A stretch of DNA of 64,000 bases from Armatimonadota bacterium (GTDB taxonomy: Bacteria > Armatimonadota > Fimbriimonadia > Fimbriimonadales > Fimbriimonadaceae). A program made the position numbers and the translations under genes. The notes under the pieces are model-generated. The model searched no databases, had not been told where the DNA came from, and saw only the letters and a program-made list of their open reading frames with translations. Within the stretch, counting starts at the first letter, position 1. Each line of letters starts with the position of its first letter. This document shows, one piece after another, positions 33,078-41,486 of the stretch. Location of the stretch: the NCBI GenBank assembly GCA_016125185.1, contig WGMG01000002.1, positions 248,001-312,000 of the forward strand. The letters are read 5' to 3'.

Positions 33078-33632
33078 TCACCAATTTGGCACCTTGACCT
33101 CGATGCCGAACTGCTCGGAATACTCCCGGTTCAGCCTCTGCCAACCCTCCAGGTGAAGGGCGTCGTGAGCGACCAATCGACCGATCGGCTCGCCCGCCAG
33201 CAGGAAGTCCAGCACGTCGAAGCAGACATGCCATCCAGCCGCGCCCATGCCGATGTAACCGCGGGCGATGTTCGTCCAAAGGGTCAGCTTTGTGCCCTCG
33301 TCGGTCGGTTCCAACTGCCACAGCATGTTGAATGTGCCCCATTTGTATTCCAGCACGTGCGGAGCCTCGGCTCGCGTCACGGTCGTCTCCGAGGCGTACT
33401 CGGGCGGAGCGCCGACCGTCGTCAGTTTGGCGGTCACGCCGACCTTCCCCAGATTGCCATCGGCATCAAATGGCGACCACTGCGACAACTGCTCCGGCTC
33501 CGTCAGGGCAGCCCAGACCTTCTCGGGCGAATGCCGCAAGCTCTTCTCAACCACTAGGGTCCAATGGTCCCCGTCTTTCTCTACATGTGCGACGTTCGCC
33601 GCGCCCGGACTGTATAGTTCTCGATTACTCAT
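33078..33632 (-). CDS. SRPBCC/AHSA1-type ligand-binding protein
   Basis: 184 residues with the START/Bet v 1-like pattern of AHSA1 proteins: VEKSLRHSPEKVWAALTEPE at the N-terminus, LSQWSPFDADGN, HVLEYKWGTFNMLWQLEPTD, TKLTLWTNIARGYIGMGAAG and a long C-terminal helix region. It probably binds a hydrophobic ligand. It belongs to a minus-strand operon, ArsR - YdeI-like - SRPBCC - DUF1801, a common gene set in which the ArsR protein controls the rest. Confidence 0.85.
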   Translation of the reverse strand: MSNRELYSPGAANVAHVEKDGDHWTLVVEKSLRHSPEKVWAALTEPEQLSQWSPFDADGNLGKVGVTAKLTTVGAPPEYASETTVTRAEAPHVLEYKWGTFNMLWQLEPTDEGTKLTLWTNIARGYIGMGAAGWHVCFDVLDFLLAGEPIGRLVAHDALHLEGWQRLNREYSEQFGIEVKVPNW

Positions 33633-33681
33633 TTGTCTTCTCTCAGCTACTTAAGTTCATTTGAAAAAATCTTTGTGCTCG

Positions 33682-34269
33682 CTAGTCCTGCAAGCCTTTG
33701 CCTTCCATGATCATAGGTTTCGATTTCTCGATCCTCGCCTCTCGCGTTTTGGCTTGCTTGGCTCCAGCAAAATACAGCAGATAGCCTCGCTGTCGGCCCG
33801 GCGTCAAGGCCTCAAAAGCGGCTCGATACTCGGCGTCCTGGTCCAGTCGCTGCTGGAACTCTTCGACGACCGTAAATTCGCTCGTCGGCTTCAGAGCCAC
33901 CCTTAATCCCGCGTCCTCCACCACGATCGCCTCGCGGATGTAAGCCAAAATGATCGGCTCCAGACGGTTGATCTCGTCCACGCTCGCAACCCGAATTTGG
34001 CGGCTGGACTGCACGTTTTCCGTTTGCTGGATCAGCACATTGTGAGGGTCCTTCAGGATCGCACCCTTGAAGAACAGCAGGGCGCAGTACTCGTTAAATC
34101 CATGGATCAGGACGATATTTTTCTTGTCGTGCGTGTAGCATGGGCAGCCCCATTTCAACTCCTCCGTGAGGCCGCTGTCGAGGGCGATCTCTCGCAACCT
34201 TGCATACTCGCTCTTCCATTCCACCGGACGGTTGAAAAACCAATCCACCTTCGGATTCGGCTCGCTCAT
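33682..34269 (-). CDS. YdeI/OmpD-associated family protein (DUF1801 plus OmdA)
   Basis: 195 residues. An N-terminal DUF1801 domain (LREIALDSGLTEELKWGCPCYTHDKKNIVLI in parts) is followed by a C-terminal OmdA helix region with YRAAFEALTPGRQRGYLLYFAGAKQAKTREARIEKS in pieces. The last segment is the family hallmark. The ATG at 34269 overlaps the ArsR stop (ATGA), giving translational coupling. The frame runs to 34350, but that part is antisense to arsR. Cytoplasmic; the role of the family is poorly known. Confidence 0.85.
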   Translation of the reverse strand: MSEPNPKVDWFFNRPVEWKSEYARLREIALDSGLTEELKWGCPCYTHDKKNIVLIHGFNEYCALLFFKGAILKDPHNVLIQQTENVQSSRQIRVASVDEINRLEPIILAYIREAIVVEDAGLRVALKPTSEFTVVEEFQQRLDQDAEYRAAFEALTPGRQRGYLLYFAGAKQAKTREARIEKSKPMIMEGKGLQD

Positions 34270-34580
34270 TCTTGGTCCTCCATCTGATCCAAATGACGTT
34301 CTAGGGCGTCCACATGCGCCGTCCAGAATCGGCGGAAGGGCGTCAGCCAATCCTCGACTTCGCGCAAAGACTCCGCCCGCACCCGGTACACCCGTCGCTG
34401 GGCGTCGATCTGGGCCTGCACAAGCCCCGCGTCGCGCAGCACCCGCAAGTGCTTCGAGACCTTTGGTTGAGACATCCCCAACTGCTTCTCGATCTCGCCA
34501 ACCGACTGCTCCGAAGCCGCCAATAGGCTCAGAATCGCTCGGCGATTTGGCTCGACGATTACTTCAAAGACCGATTGCAT
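34266..34580 (-). CDS. ArsR/SmtB-family transcriptional repressor
   Basis: 104 residues with the winged-helix pattern PNRRAILSLLAASEQSVGEI, LGMSQPKVSKHLRVLRDAGL and QRRVYRVRAESLREVEDWL. No metal-binding Cys cluster is present, which fits the SdpR-like branch that controls SRPBCC genes. It is first in the operon. Just upstream lie overlapping TATACG/CGTATA half-sites that could be its operator. Confidence 0.9.
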   Translation of the reverse strand: MQSVFEVIVEPNRRAILSLLAASEQSVGEIEKQLGMSQPKVSKHLRVLRDAGLVQAQIDAQRRVYRVRAESLREVEDWLTPFRRFWTAHVDALERHLDQMEDQE

Positions 34581-34587
34581 GTCGTTA

Positions 34588-34612
34588 TTATACGTTTATA
34601 CGTATATACATG
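34588..34612 (-). promoter_or_regulatory. Putative ArsR operator
   Basis: AT-rich sequence with TATACG at 34589 (approx.), the palindrome TATACGTATA at 34597-34606 and a following TATACAT. It lies 8-30 bases upstream of the arsR ATG, where an autoregulated promoter would be, and between arsR and the divergent TlpA-like gene. Confidence 0.5.
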
Positions 34613-34703
34613 TCAATACATATAAGAAAATCCAGGACCTGTGCCCAATTGGAACCCGAACAACTTCGATTCAGTTAAAATGTTCGATAGGAAGGTATCC
34701 CCC

Positions 34704-36044
34704 ATGAAGCAACTCTTCGCTCTCGCGCTCGCTGCGGCCATCTTTAGCGGGTTCGCGTCCCAAGGCCAAGACCCCAAGGCCATTCTCCAACAGGTCCGAG
34801 AATTCCAGACCAAGGCGTACGACAGCGCCCCGAAGCCATTCACCCAAGAAGCATTCGACAAGATTCAAGTGCAGGTGAAGCAGATGATCCGCGACTCGCT
34901 CAAGGATGTCGACCCCGCCAAGGTCGATGCGAAGGATTCGTACGACTGGGCTGAGCTCTACTCGATGATCGACGAGCACAAGACGGTATGCGACCTGGCC
35001 CACAAATTCCTCACCACAAACCCGACGCCCGAGCAGAAGTTCCAAGATCAGCTTCTCATGATGCGAAGCTGCAACGCCCTCGGCGAGGCCGACATGCTGG
35101 AGAGCACGCTCACCGAAGTCACCCCAACCTCCTCGAACGACAGCATGAGCCTGGCCTACCAGGTCGGCGACTTCGTCGACACGATCGCCTCCAAGAAGGG
35201 CAATGACGAAGGCATGAAGGTCCTGGACCAGGTTCAGAGCCACCTTAAGCTGGCCGACCCGAAGGAGACCGCCAAGAAGCGACTGGAAGCTGAAAAGAAT
35301 CCGCCGAAAGGCAACGGGAACAGCATCCCCGCCACTCGGATCGGCGGCACGAACGGCCAAAAGCCGCTCACGGATGACGAAAAGCTGGCTCAGTACGAGA
35401 AGCAGGCCCAAGCTCAGAACGACTCGGTTCTCTCCGAACTCGTGATGAAGAAGGCTAGCCTCTTCCAGCAGATGAAAAAGAAAGACCAGGCCGTCGCCAG
35501 CATTTCCGACTTCATCAAGGGCCACCCCAGCCTTTCGCCTTCGGCCAAGAACCAGCTCGAAATGTCGTCCAAGCAGATCGGCCTGACCATGACACCCGCA
35601 ACCGACCTCCAGGCGGAAAAGACCATCGGTTCCTTCAGCGGTATCGGCGCGCTGAAAGGTAAGGTCGTCGTTCTCGACTTCTTCGCCCACTGGTGCGGCC
35701 CGTGCATGGCCTCCGTGCCCAGTATGGTCGACATGTACAGTGAGCTCCACGACAAGGGACTCGAGATCGTCGGCGTCACTCAATACTACGGCTTCTTCGG
35801 CAAGGACCGAGGCATCACACCAGAAGACGAATTCACGAAGCTCCAAGGCCTGATCACTGACAAGAAGATGACCTGGCCGATCGTCGTCGGGCCGAAAGAC
35901 AACAGCCAGGCGTACGGCGTCTGGGGCATTCCTGAGACCGTCATCATCGACAAGCAAGGCATCGTCCGCGACATCAAAGTTGGCTACGACCCAGCCCAGG
36001 AAGCGGCCATCAAGAAGGAAATCGAAGACCTCCTGAAGGAGTAG
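34704..36044 (+). CDS. Large TlpA-like protein with helical N-terminal domain
   Basis: 446 residues. The ATG at 34704 has the strong ribosome site AGGAAGG and is followed by a signal peptide (LFALALAAAIFSGFASQ). Residues about 20-290 are charged and helical, perhaps TPR-like. Residues about 295-440 form a thioredoxin fold with FFAHWCGPCMASVPSM (CxxC) and VWGIPETVIID (cis-Pro). ITPEDEFTKLQGLITDKKM resembles the insert of peroxiredoxin-like TlpA proteins. It should act as an extracytoplasmic thiol-disulfide protein. A longer frame from 34641 is not supported. A terminator follows directly. Confidence 0.85.
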   Translation: MKQLFALALAAAIFSGFASQGQDPKAILQQVREFQTKAYDSAPKPFTQEAFDKIQVQVKQMIRDSLKDVDPAKVDAKDSYDWAELYSMIDEHKTVCDLAHKFLTTNPTPEQKFQDQLLMMRSCNALGEADMLESTLTEVTPTSSNDSMSLAYQVGDFVDTIASKKGNDEGMKVLDQVQSHLKLADPKETAKKRLEAEKNPPKGNGNSIPATRIGGTNGQKPLTDDEKLAQYEKQAQAQNDSVLSELVMKKASLFQQMKKKDQAVASISDFIKGHPSLSPSAKNQLEMSSKQIGLTMTPATDLQAEKTIGSFSGIGALKGKVVVLDFFAHWCGPCMASVPSMVDMYSELHDKGLEIVGVTQYYGFFGKDRGITPEDEFTKLQGLITDKKMTWPIVVGPKDNSQAYGVWGIPETVIIDKQGIVRDIKVGYDPAQEAAIKKEIEDLLKE

Positions 36045-36058
36045 TCTTCATCGCTCAA

Positions 36059-36095
36059 AAGCTCGGCGTCGATCTTTCGGTGCCGAGCTTTTTTT
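36059..36095 (+). terminator. Rho-independent terminator of the TlpA-like gene
   Basis: AAGCTCGGC / GCCGAGCTT (36059-36067 with 36082-36090), with the right arm running into TTTTTTT to 36095. An A-run on the left lets it serve the converging minus-strand gene too. Confidence 0.88.
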
Positions 36096-37170
36096 ATGGC
36101 TTCGCAAGCCGAATTCGGACGAACTTTGGCCAATAGAGATCGGCATTTCGCGCCACTTCCCAAAAATCGAACGAATTGACGGCGTACGTGACTACTACCT
36201 CGTCGCCCGCCGACAGGCTCGGGTGAGCCTTCGCCGCGTAGGTGAAAACGTTCTTCATCGTTCCCATTTCTGGACAGGTGTACAAGGTCGCCGCAGTGGA
36301 CCAAGGTCCCCACGGGTGCTCGGCGTATCGCCCAACGATCTTCGGCGACAGCCCATTCTCCGTCGTGACCTCCAAGTACCCACGGCCGAACCGCGTAACC
36401 GAGTACTCGGTGGCAATCTGATCGGACAGCGGAGCCGCCGCCGCAAACGACTTCGCCCAGCCTTTGCCGTCGAAATACTCCCACCGACTCACGTCGTCGA
36501 CCATCGTTTTTGGCACCCGGGCAAGAGTCATCGAGCGGGCGATCTGCCCGTCTTTGCGGTGTTCGTCGGTGCCATAGATGTAGGCCCAGTTCCCGTCGAT
36601 CATCGACGAGGCTCCCCAAACCAACGTCCGGTCCGGCTGAAACAACGTGTTCGTGAGTCGGATCTGCTTGGTCTGCCACGTGTTCGGATCATCACTCGGA
36701 TTGGGCGTCACGCCCAGCCACAGGCCGGTCGAGCGGAAACTGAATACGCCCTTGTCGTCGGTGTGCTCCACCTCGTTGAGGAACTGAAAGAGCGTCCCGC
36801 CGGCGTAGCAGCCAGACTGGAGCCAGAACCACCCGTGCCCCTCACTCGGCACGATTTGCGAAGCCGCCTTCCCTTCCTCGGTCTTCCGCAAATAGAATTC
36901 GGCCGGAGACTTGGCCGATGCCTGCACCCCGATCGTGTTGTTCACCATCGACGCCTCGACGCGGTGTCCGTCACGAACTTTGCCGACCCATGTATCGCTG
37001 AACAGCCAGAGCACCTTGCCCTTGCCGATGGTCACCGAGTAGTCGCCATCTGCCCCGACCCAGCCGTCCTCCCGCCGAAAGAGTGCGTCTAGCTCGGGCG
37101 CGGGTTTCGCCGACAGCGCCGTCGGCGGCTGGACGGTCCCAAAACCAAAAAGGCAGAGTGCGGACAGCAT
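36094..37170 (-). CDS. DUF4185/DUF5005-like five-bladed propeller protein, secreted
   Basis: 358 residues with an N-terminal signal-like stretch (MLSALCLFGFGTVQPPTALS). The opening WVGADGDYSVTIGKGKVLWLFSDTWVG and later VNNTIGV, GHGWFWLQSGCY, LWLGVTPNPSDDP, VWGASSMIDGNWAYIYGTD and GPWSTAATLY match the style of DUF4185-like propellers related to GH43/GH117-type carbohydrate-active proteins. It probably binds or cuts an extracellular polysaccharide. Its stop lies in the shared terminator. Confidence 0.65.
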   Translation of the reverse strand: MLSALCLFGFGTVQPPTALSAKPAPELDALFRREDGWVGADGDYSVTIGKGKVLWLFSDTWVGKVRDGHRVEASMVNNTIGVQASAKSPAEFYLRKTEEGKAASQIVPSEGHGWFWLQSGCYAGGTLFQFLNEVEHTDDKGVFSFRSTGLWLGVTPNPSDDPNTWQTKQIRLTNTLFQPDRTLVWGASSMIDGNWAYIYGTDEHRKDGQIARSMTLARVPKTMVDDVSRWEYFDGKGWAKSFAAAAPLSDQIATEYSVTRFGRGYLEVTTENGLSPKIVGRYAEHPWGPWSTAATLYTCPEMGTMKNVFTYAAKAHPSLSAGDEVVVTYAVNSFDFWEVARNADLYWPKFVRIRLAKP

Positions 37171-37204
37171 TTCTCTATACTATCCGCACTCTGCCGATCA
37201 ACGC

Positions 37205-37675
37205 CTAGTTATGCGAAGCGCACGAGCCCTGCGGGTCACCCACGCCATGTGTCAGGAACTTCGCCAGGCTGTCCTGCACGAAGAAGCTCCATCCCTGCAC
37301 GCATCGCTCGTAGCATTCGCACGAAGGCGTCAGTCCCTCGTGCGTCAGCGTCACTCGCGTTCCTGAGCCGGTCGATTCGAGGTCGAATACGACCTTCGTA
37401 CCCGTCCATTCGGTCTGGTTTTGAAGGAACGGCAGACTGCAGTCCGTAACCTCCCAGACCGTGCGCCGCGACGGAGCGATCTCGGTGACCCGGAAGTCGG
37501 CGAAGGTTGCATCGAACATCACGCGGAAGGTGTCGCCAACCTTGTCCGCGCTACCCACCGTGCTGGAGCACCACCAGCCGGAAACGCACGCGATCTTCTC
37601 CTGGGCCTCGCTGGCCGAAACCGGCGCTTCGATCGAGGCCTGAATGTCGAGTTTAGAGTCTGTCAAAGTGTTCAT
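37205..37675 (-). CDS. SRPBCC-domain protein
   Basis: 156 residues from the ATG at 37675, which has the ribosome site AGGGAAAGAAG directly upstream. Pattern: LDIQASIEAPVSASEAQEKI, VSGWWCSSTVG, DTFRVMFDATFADFRVTEI, RTVWEVTDCSLPF, TRVTLTHEGLTP, then a C-terminal helix with CECYERCVQGWSFFV. It contains six Cys, unusual for the family. Probably a small-molecule binding protein. Repeated GTTGC half-sites upstream suggest dedicated regulation. Confidence 0.78.
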   Translation of the reverse strand: MNTLTDSKLDIQASIEAPVSASEAQEKIACVSGWWCSSTVGSADKVGDTFRVMFDATFADFRVTEIAPSRRTVWEVTDCSLPFLQNQTEWTGTKVVFDLESTGSGTRVTLTHEGLTPSCECYERCVQGWSFFVQDSLAKFLTHGVGDPQGSCASHN

Positions 37676-37687
37676 CTTCTTTCCCTG

Positions 37688-37760
37688 CGGTTGCCGAATA
37701 AGCAACCGATTAGTTGCATTATAGGATAGATTCCATCTTTATGCAACTTTTCTGTTGCAT
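37688..37760 (-). promoter_or_regulatory. Cluster of GTTGC(A) half-sites upstream of SRPBCC gene
   Basis: CGGTTGC-cgaataa-GCAACCG (37688-37708), then AGTTGCA (37712-37718), TGCAACT (37742-37748) and GTTGCAT (37754-37760). Five half-sites in 73 bases form two or more inverted pairs. This is a likely operator array. The regulator is not obvious in the window. Confidence 0.5.
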
Positions 37761-37825
37761 TTTCTCAAAAAAGTGTCTTGGGACCCAAAATGAACCAATT
37801 CGGAACACGAACGTAAAACCTTCTC

Positions 37826-38965
37826 GTGCTCAGCTCGTTGATCGCCGCCGTCGCCCTGGCCCAAACTCCAGTCCAAACTCCGGTTCAGGTTCCCTCATTC
37901 TCCCAAACCGTCCTTCAGGACTTCCAAACCTGGGATGCCGACCACGACGGAACGTTGACGCAAGCCGAGGTTGACAAAGCCGCTCTCGATCCCAAGTTTC
38001 ACGGCGCAGACGCCGCTGCCCTGGCCGCCCTACATAGGTGGCTGATCGCGGTCGATGGGCCCGCACCGACGCTCACGAAAGATTGGTTCCAGAACTACAA
38101 GCCGGTCGTGTTTCGCGCTACCAAAGGCTCGACTGCACAGGAAAAGAAGGAGCAGCGCAAGGCATTCACCTCTAATCCCGGCTCGCTCCAAGGCACCTTC
38201 GTCGCCGGTTATCGAAAGCTGTCGCGCATGACCCAGACCCCGCTTTTCGCTGACAGCCCCGAGCTGTCCGACATTCGACAGGGCGGCCTCAGCGACTGCT
38301 ACATGCTCGCTCCTCTTGGCGCGCTCGTCCACCGTAATCCCAGCGACGTCAAGAACATGATCGTCCCGAATAGCAACGGTTACACCGTCAAGTTCGCCGA
38401 CGGCCAGACCGTCCAGGTTAGCCTGCTCACCGATACCGAACTCGCGATGGTCGGGTCGTCGATCAAGGAAGGGCTCTGGATTCGCGTGATGGAGAAAGCC
38501 TACGGCACCCGCAAGATCGCCGACGGCGAGACCAAAGTCGCCACCGATAGCATGCACGGTGGCAACAGCGGTGTCGCCGGAAAGGCGTTTACGGGGCACA
38601 AATTCAAGGGAATCAAGCTGATTGGCGACTTCCAAAAGGAGGTTTCGACCCAAACGCTCGACGCCAAAATGGCTGAACTGAGAACCGACATTCCCAAAGC
38701 CGCCGCGGAGCACAGGCTGATGACGGCAGGCACCCCGAAGAAGGATATGCCGAAGAGCATTTCACCTAACCACGCATACGCTGTGTTCGGCTACGATGCA
38801 AAAACTGACCGGATCACCCTTTGGAATCCGCACGGAAACGACTTCACGCCAAAAGGCCCCGAAGGTCCGACGAATGGCTACAAGATTGACGATGGGGTCT
38901 TCTCGATGCCGCTCGACATGTTTGTCCGTACCTTCGGCAACATCCAGTTCGAACAGGGCGAATAG
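37826..38965 (+). CDS. Secreted calpain-like cysteine protease with EF-hand
   Basis: 379 residues with a GTG start and a short signal peptide (SLIAAVALAQTP). A canonical EF-hand loop DADHDGTLTQAE occupies residues 37-48. The calpain (C2) catalytic core follows: Cys158 in RQGGLSDCYMLAPLGAL (Q and C of the QxGxCW motif, with Tyr for Trp), His316 in PNHAYAVFGYD and Asn334 in LWNPHGND. The triad is complete, so it should be an active, possibly Ca-dependent, extracytoplasmic protease. Bacterial calpains are scattered among phyla. The EF-hand plus minimal catalytic domain is unlike animal calpains, where the hands are C-terminal. Confidence 0.88.
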   Translation: MLSSLIAAVALAQTPVQTPVQVPSFSQTVLQDFQTWDADHDGTLTQAEVDKAALDPKFHGADAAALAALHRWLIAVDGPAPTLTKDWFQNYKPVVFRATKGSTAQEKKEQRKAFTSNPGSLQGTFVAGYRKLSRMTQTPLFADSPELSDIRQGGLSDCYMLAPLGALVHRNPSDVKNMIVPNSNGYTVKFADGQTVQVSLLTDTELAMVGSSIKEGLWIRVMEKAYGTRKIADGETKVATDSMHGGNSGVAGKAFTGHKFKGIKLIGDFQKEVSTQTLDAKMAELRTDIPKAAAEHRLMTAGTPKKDMPKSISPNHAYAVFGYDAKTDRITLWNPHGNDFTPKGPEGPTNGYKIDDGVFSMPLDMFVRTFGNIQFEQGE

Positions 38966-39004
38966 TCTCCCTGTTCACTGCGCCCTGCGAACTGTGCTCT
39001 ATCC

Positions 39005-41353
39005 TCAGCGCTTCAACAGCCGCACATCGTAAAACCCACCCGCTAGCCACACTTTGGCCACGAATCGGACGGTCACCAGGCCGTCCTTCCGTGCCGCCAA
39101 TGCCTCAGCCGGGATCGGATAGCGAACCTCGAAAAACTTCCCAGGCTTATCACCCACCAGCGCCTGCGTCGAAATCAGATGGTCGTTGACGAAGATGTCG
39201 AACGTCCGACCATTGTCGCCACCCGAGTAGGTCACCGCCAGATCGACCTTGTCGAACCCCTTCGGGTTCAAGGTGTACTGCACGACCTTGCCATGCCGCC
39301 AGCGCCGACCGTTGAAGAACCCAGTCTCCAGGCCCTCGCCCTTCATCTGGTGGTCGACTTCTGGCTGCTGCTCGCCGACGGCCACCGAATCCAGGGTCGC
39401 CGCCTCGCGCGCCAACTTCGCCTTTTCCTCTTCCGCCAGCCGCTTCTGCCGCTCGGCGAATCCCTCCGAGGTCATCACTTCCCAATACATTTGATAGCGG
39501 CTCTCCTGCAGGCGGAAAAACGGCACGAGCGATAGCCCCGCTTTCGAAGTCGGCTCAACGACGTCGGTCAACCGAAAATGGAGCGGACCCCCGCTCGGAT
39601 CGGGCACAACATGCGTCGGCAAGGCCTTTTGCCATGTGATCAGCACCGGCGCTTTGTCCAGCGGCACTACCGGTCCCTGCGCAATATGGTCACCTCGTCC
39701 CGCTCCAGCGTGCAGACCGGTCTGGTCTTCCGTCCCCGATGGATGCACCAACACGATTGGCCCGTGCAGGATCGCGTACCAATCCGACTGATCGGGCAGT
39801 TCTTCGACCGTCGTCCGCATCGGCAGGCTCAGTTCGACCTTGTCGCCATCGTGCCACTGCCGACGCACCCCAATGTAGGACGAAGATTTCGACGGCGCGT
39901 CCACCTTCTTGCCGTTAACCTTGATGACAAACCCCTCGTCCGAAACCCAGCCAGGATGTCGCAGAATCAGCGAGTACTCCATTGGCTTTTTCATGTGCAG
40001 GGTTAGCGTCGTACGCTCTTCATCCGGGAACTTCGTCTCCTGGCGCACCACCAAATCAGTACCGGGCACTTTCAGTTCCGATGGAATGAAGAGGTTCACG
40101 TAGAGGCCGTCTTTCGCTTTTGCATAGATGAACTGCCCATACCGGCCCGGGTTCTCCATTCCGGTCCCAACGCAACACCAGAACGACTCACCCGGCGTCG
40201 AATACACGCGGTAGTGCTCCGGCCGGATCGGCGTAAAGTACACGTAGCCCGGATGCTCCGGGTCGATCGACGCCAAGATGTGGTTGTACAGCGCCCGTTC
40301 GTAAAAGTCGGCGTACTTCGCGACCGGATCGGTGGCAAATAACCCCTCCGTCAGCCGAAGCATGTTGTAGGTGTTGCAAGTCTCCGGCCCCTCCCGGTGC
40401 TCCAGCATCCCCTGGAAGTCCTTCGGATCGTTGAAGTGCTCCGACACGCTATTCCCGCCGAACGCCACGCTTCGATGCTGGGTCACGCGATCCCAAAAGA
40501 ACCGTGCCCCGCTGTCCTCCCGCTCGTCCCCGTCCAACGACGCGATCTTCTCGAAGCCGATCACCTTGGGAATCTGAGTATTGGCATGCAAGCCGGTCAG
40601 TTTGTCCTGGTGATTCTCCAGCGGATCGAGGATCGCCTCGTGCGAAAACTTCTTCGCCGCCGTCAGATACCTCTCGTCGCCGGTGATGGCATAAACATCG
40701 GCCAAAACCTCGTTCATGCCGCCGTGCTCCTGCGTCATCATCCGTTGCATCTGCTCGTCGCTGAGGCCGGAGATTTCCTTGCACGCCCAGTCGGCGTATT
40801 TCACCAGCACGTCCCGCGCCTTCTGGTTCCCCGCCACCTCGTAGGCGTCCCGCAGACCGGCAAACGTCTTGTGCAGGTTGTACCAAGGCACCCATTTGTC
40901 GAAAACCGCCTCGACGTGCCCCGCCGCCACCTTCGCCCACAGTTCCTTACTGCCCGGAACGCCGCCGATGTACCCATCCCCCGACGCCTTCTGACACTCG
41001 GCAAGCTCGTCCACCATGTAGTCCAGGCGACGCTTCATTTCGTGGTCCTTCGTGTCTTCGCCGCTAGCGATCATGTCCGCCAGGGCCGAAAGGTAGTGCC
41101 CGCCAGTGTGTCCGTCCAGGCCCATGCTCTCCCAGTTTCCGTAGGACTCCTTTCGCGGTTTCAAACCAGCCTCGCGTCGAAACGGTGCCAGCAAACGGTC
41201 CGCATCCAACGCCAGCACATACTTTCGGTTCGCCTCAACCGCCTTGGTGAACGGGCTCGGCAAAAGCCGAACCGCGCTGAGCGGAAACATCTGTGCCGGA
41301 GTCGGGAGCGAGCCGTGGGAAAGCATCATTGCAGTTAGGGCGATTATAACCAT
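39005..41353 (-). CDS. GH127-like (DUF1680) glycosidase, secreted
   Basis: 782 residues with an N-terminal signal (IIALTAMMLSHGSLPTPAQ). The (alpha/alpha)6 domain has KESYGNWESMGLDGHTGGHY, WYNLHKTFAGLRDAY and MTQEHGGMNEVLADVY. The GH127 catalytic cysteine region is complete: EHREGPETCNTYNMLRLTE and GESFWCCVGTGMENPGRY. Beta domains and a lectin-like C-terminal domain (about 650-782) follow. GH127 enzymes remove beta-L-arabinofuranose with a Zn/Cys site. This long secreted type is common in plant-polymer degraders. It stands alone on the minus strand. Confidence 0.87.
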   Translation of the reverse strand: MVIIALTAMMLSHGSLPTPAQMFPLSAVRLLPSPFTKAVEANRKYVLALDADRLLAPFRREAGLKPRKESYGNWESMGLDGHTGGHYLSALADMIASGEDTKDHEMKRRLDYMVDELAECQKASGDGYIGGVPGSKELWAKVAAGHVEAVFDKWVPWYNLHKTFAGLRDAYEVAGNQKARDVLVKYADWACKEISGLSDEQMQRMMTQEHGGMNEVLADVYAITGDERYLTAAKKFSHEAILDPLENHQDKLTGLHANTQIPKVIGFEKIASLDGDEREDSGARFFWDRVTQHRSVAFGGNSVSEHFNDPKDFQGMLEHREGPETCNTYNMLRLTEGLFATDPVAKYADFYERALYNHILASIDPEHPGYVYFTPIRPEHYRVYSTPGESFWCCVGTGMENPGRYGQFIYAKAKDGLYVNLFIPSELKVPGTDLVVRQETKFPDEERTTLTLHMKKPMEYSLILRHPGWVSDEGFVIKVNGKKVDAPSKSSSYIGVRRQWHDGDKVELSLPMRTTVEELPDQSDWYAILHGPIVLVHPSGTEDQTGLHAGAGRGDHIAQGPVVPLDKAPVLITWQKALPTHVVPDPSGGPLHFRLTDVVEPTSKAGLSLVPFFRLQESRYQMYWEVMTSEGFAERQKRLAEEEKAKLAREAATLDSVAVGEQQPEVDHQMKGEGLETGFFNGRRWRHGKVVQYTLNPKGFDKVDLAVTYSGGDNGRTFDIFVNDHLISTQALVGDKPGKFFEVRYPIPAEALAARKDGLVTVRFVAKVWLAGGFYDVRLLKR

Positions 41354-41450
41354 AGCGGGTTGCCTATGAGTGGTTTACCCTACGTGCTTAGAATGGAACC
41401 TTCTCCGCTTGCGATTCGCCACCCATTTAAGCGAGCGACTTCCTCTGAAG

Positions 41451-41480
41451 GCCGACCAACCCTGATGAGAGTTGGTCGGC
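41451..41480 (-). terminator. Hairpin after the TIGR03118 gene
   Basis: Perfect stem GCCGACCAAC / GTTGGTCGGC with a 10-base loop, directly past the stop at 41487 on the minus strand. There is no T run, so the terminator role is tentative. Confidence 0.4.
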
Positions 41481-41486
41481 AACGAA

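Noticed and set aside
34671-35957. 428-codon minus-strand frame opposite the TlpA-like gene
   Set aside because: The plus-strand protein has a clear signal peptide and CxxC thioredoxin motif. The minus frame reads as Leu/Val/Asp-rich antisense without domains.
36094-36679. Second frame overlapping the DUF4185-like gene
   Set aside because: Antisense or out-of-frame shadow; the 358-residue frame has the consistent propeller motifs and signal peptide.
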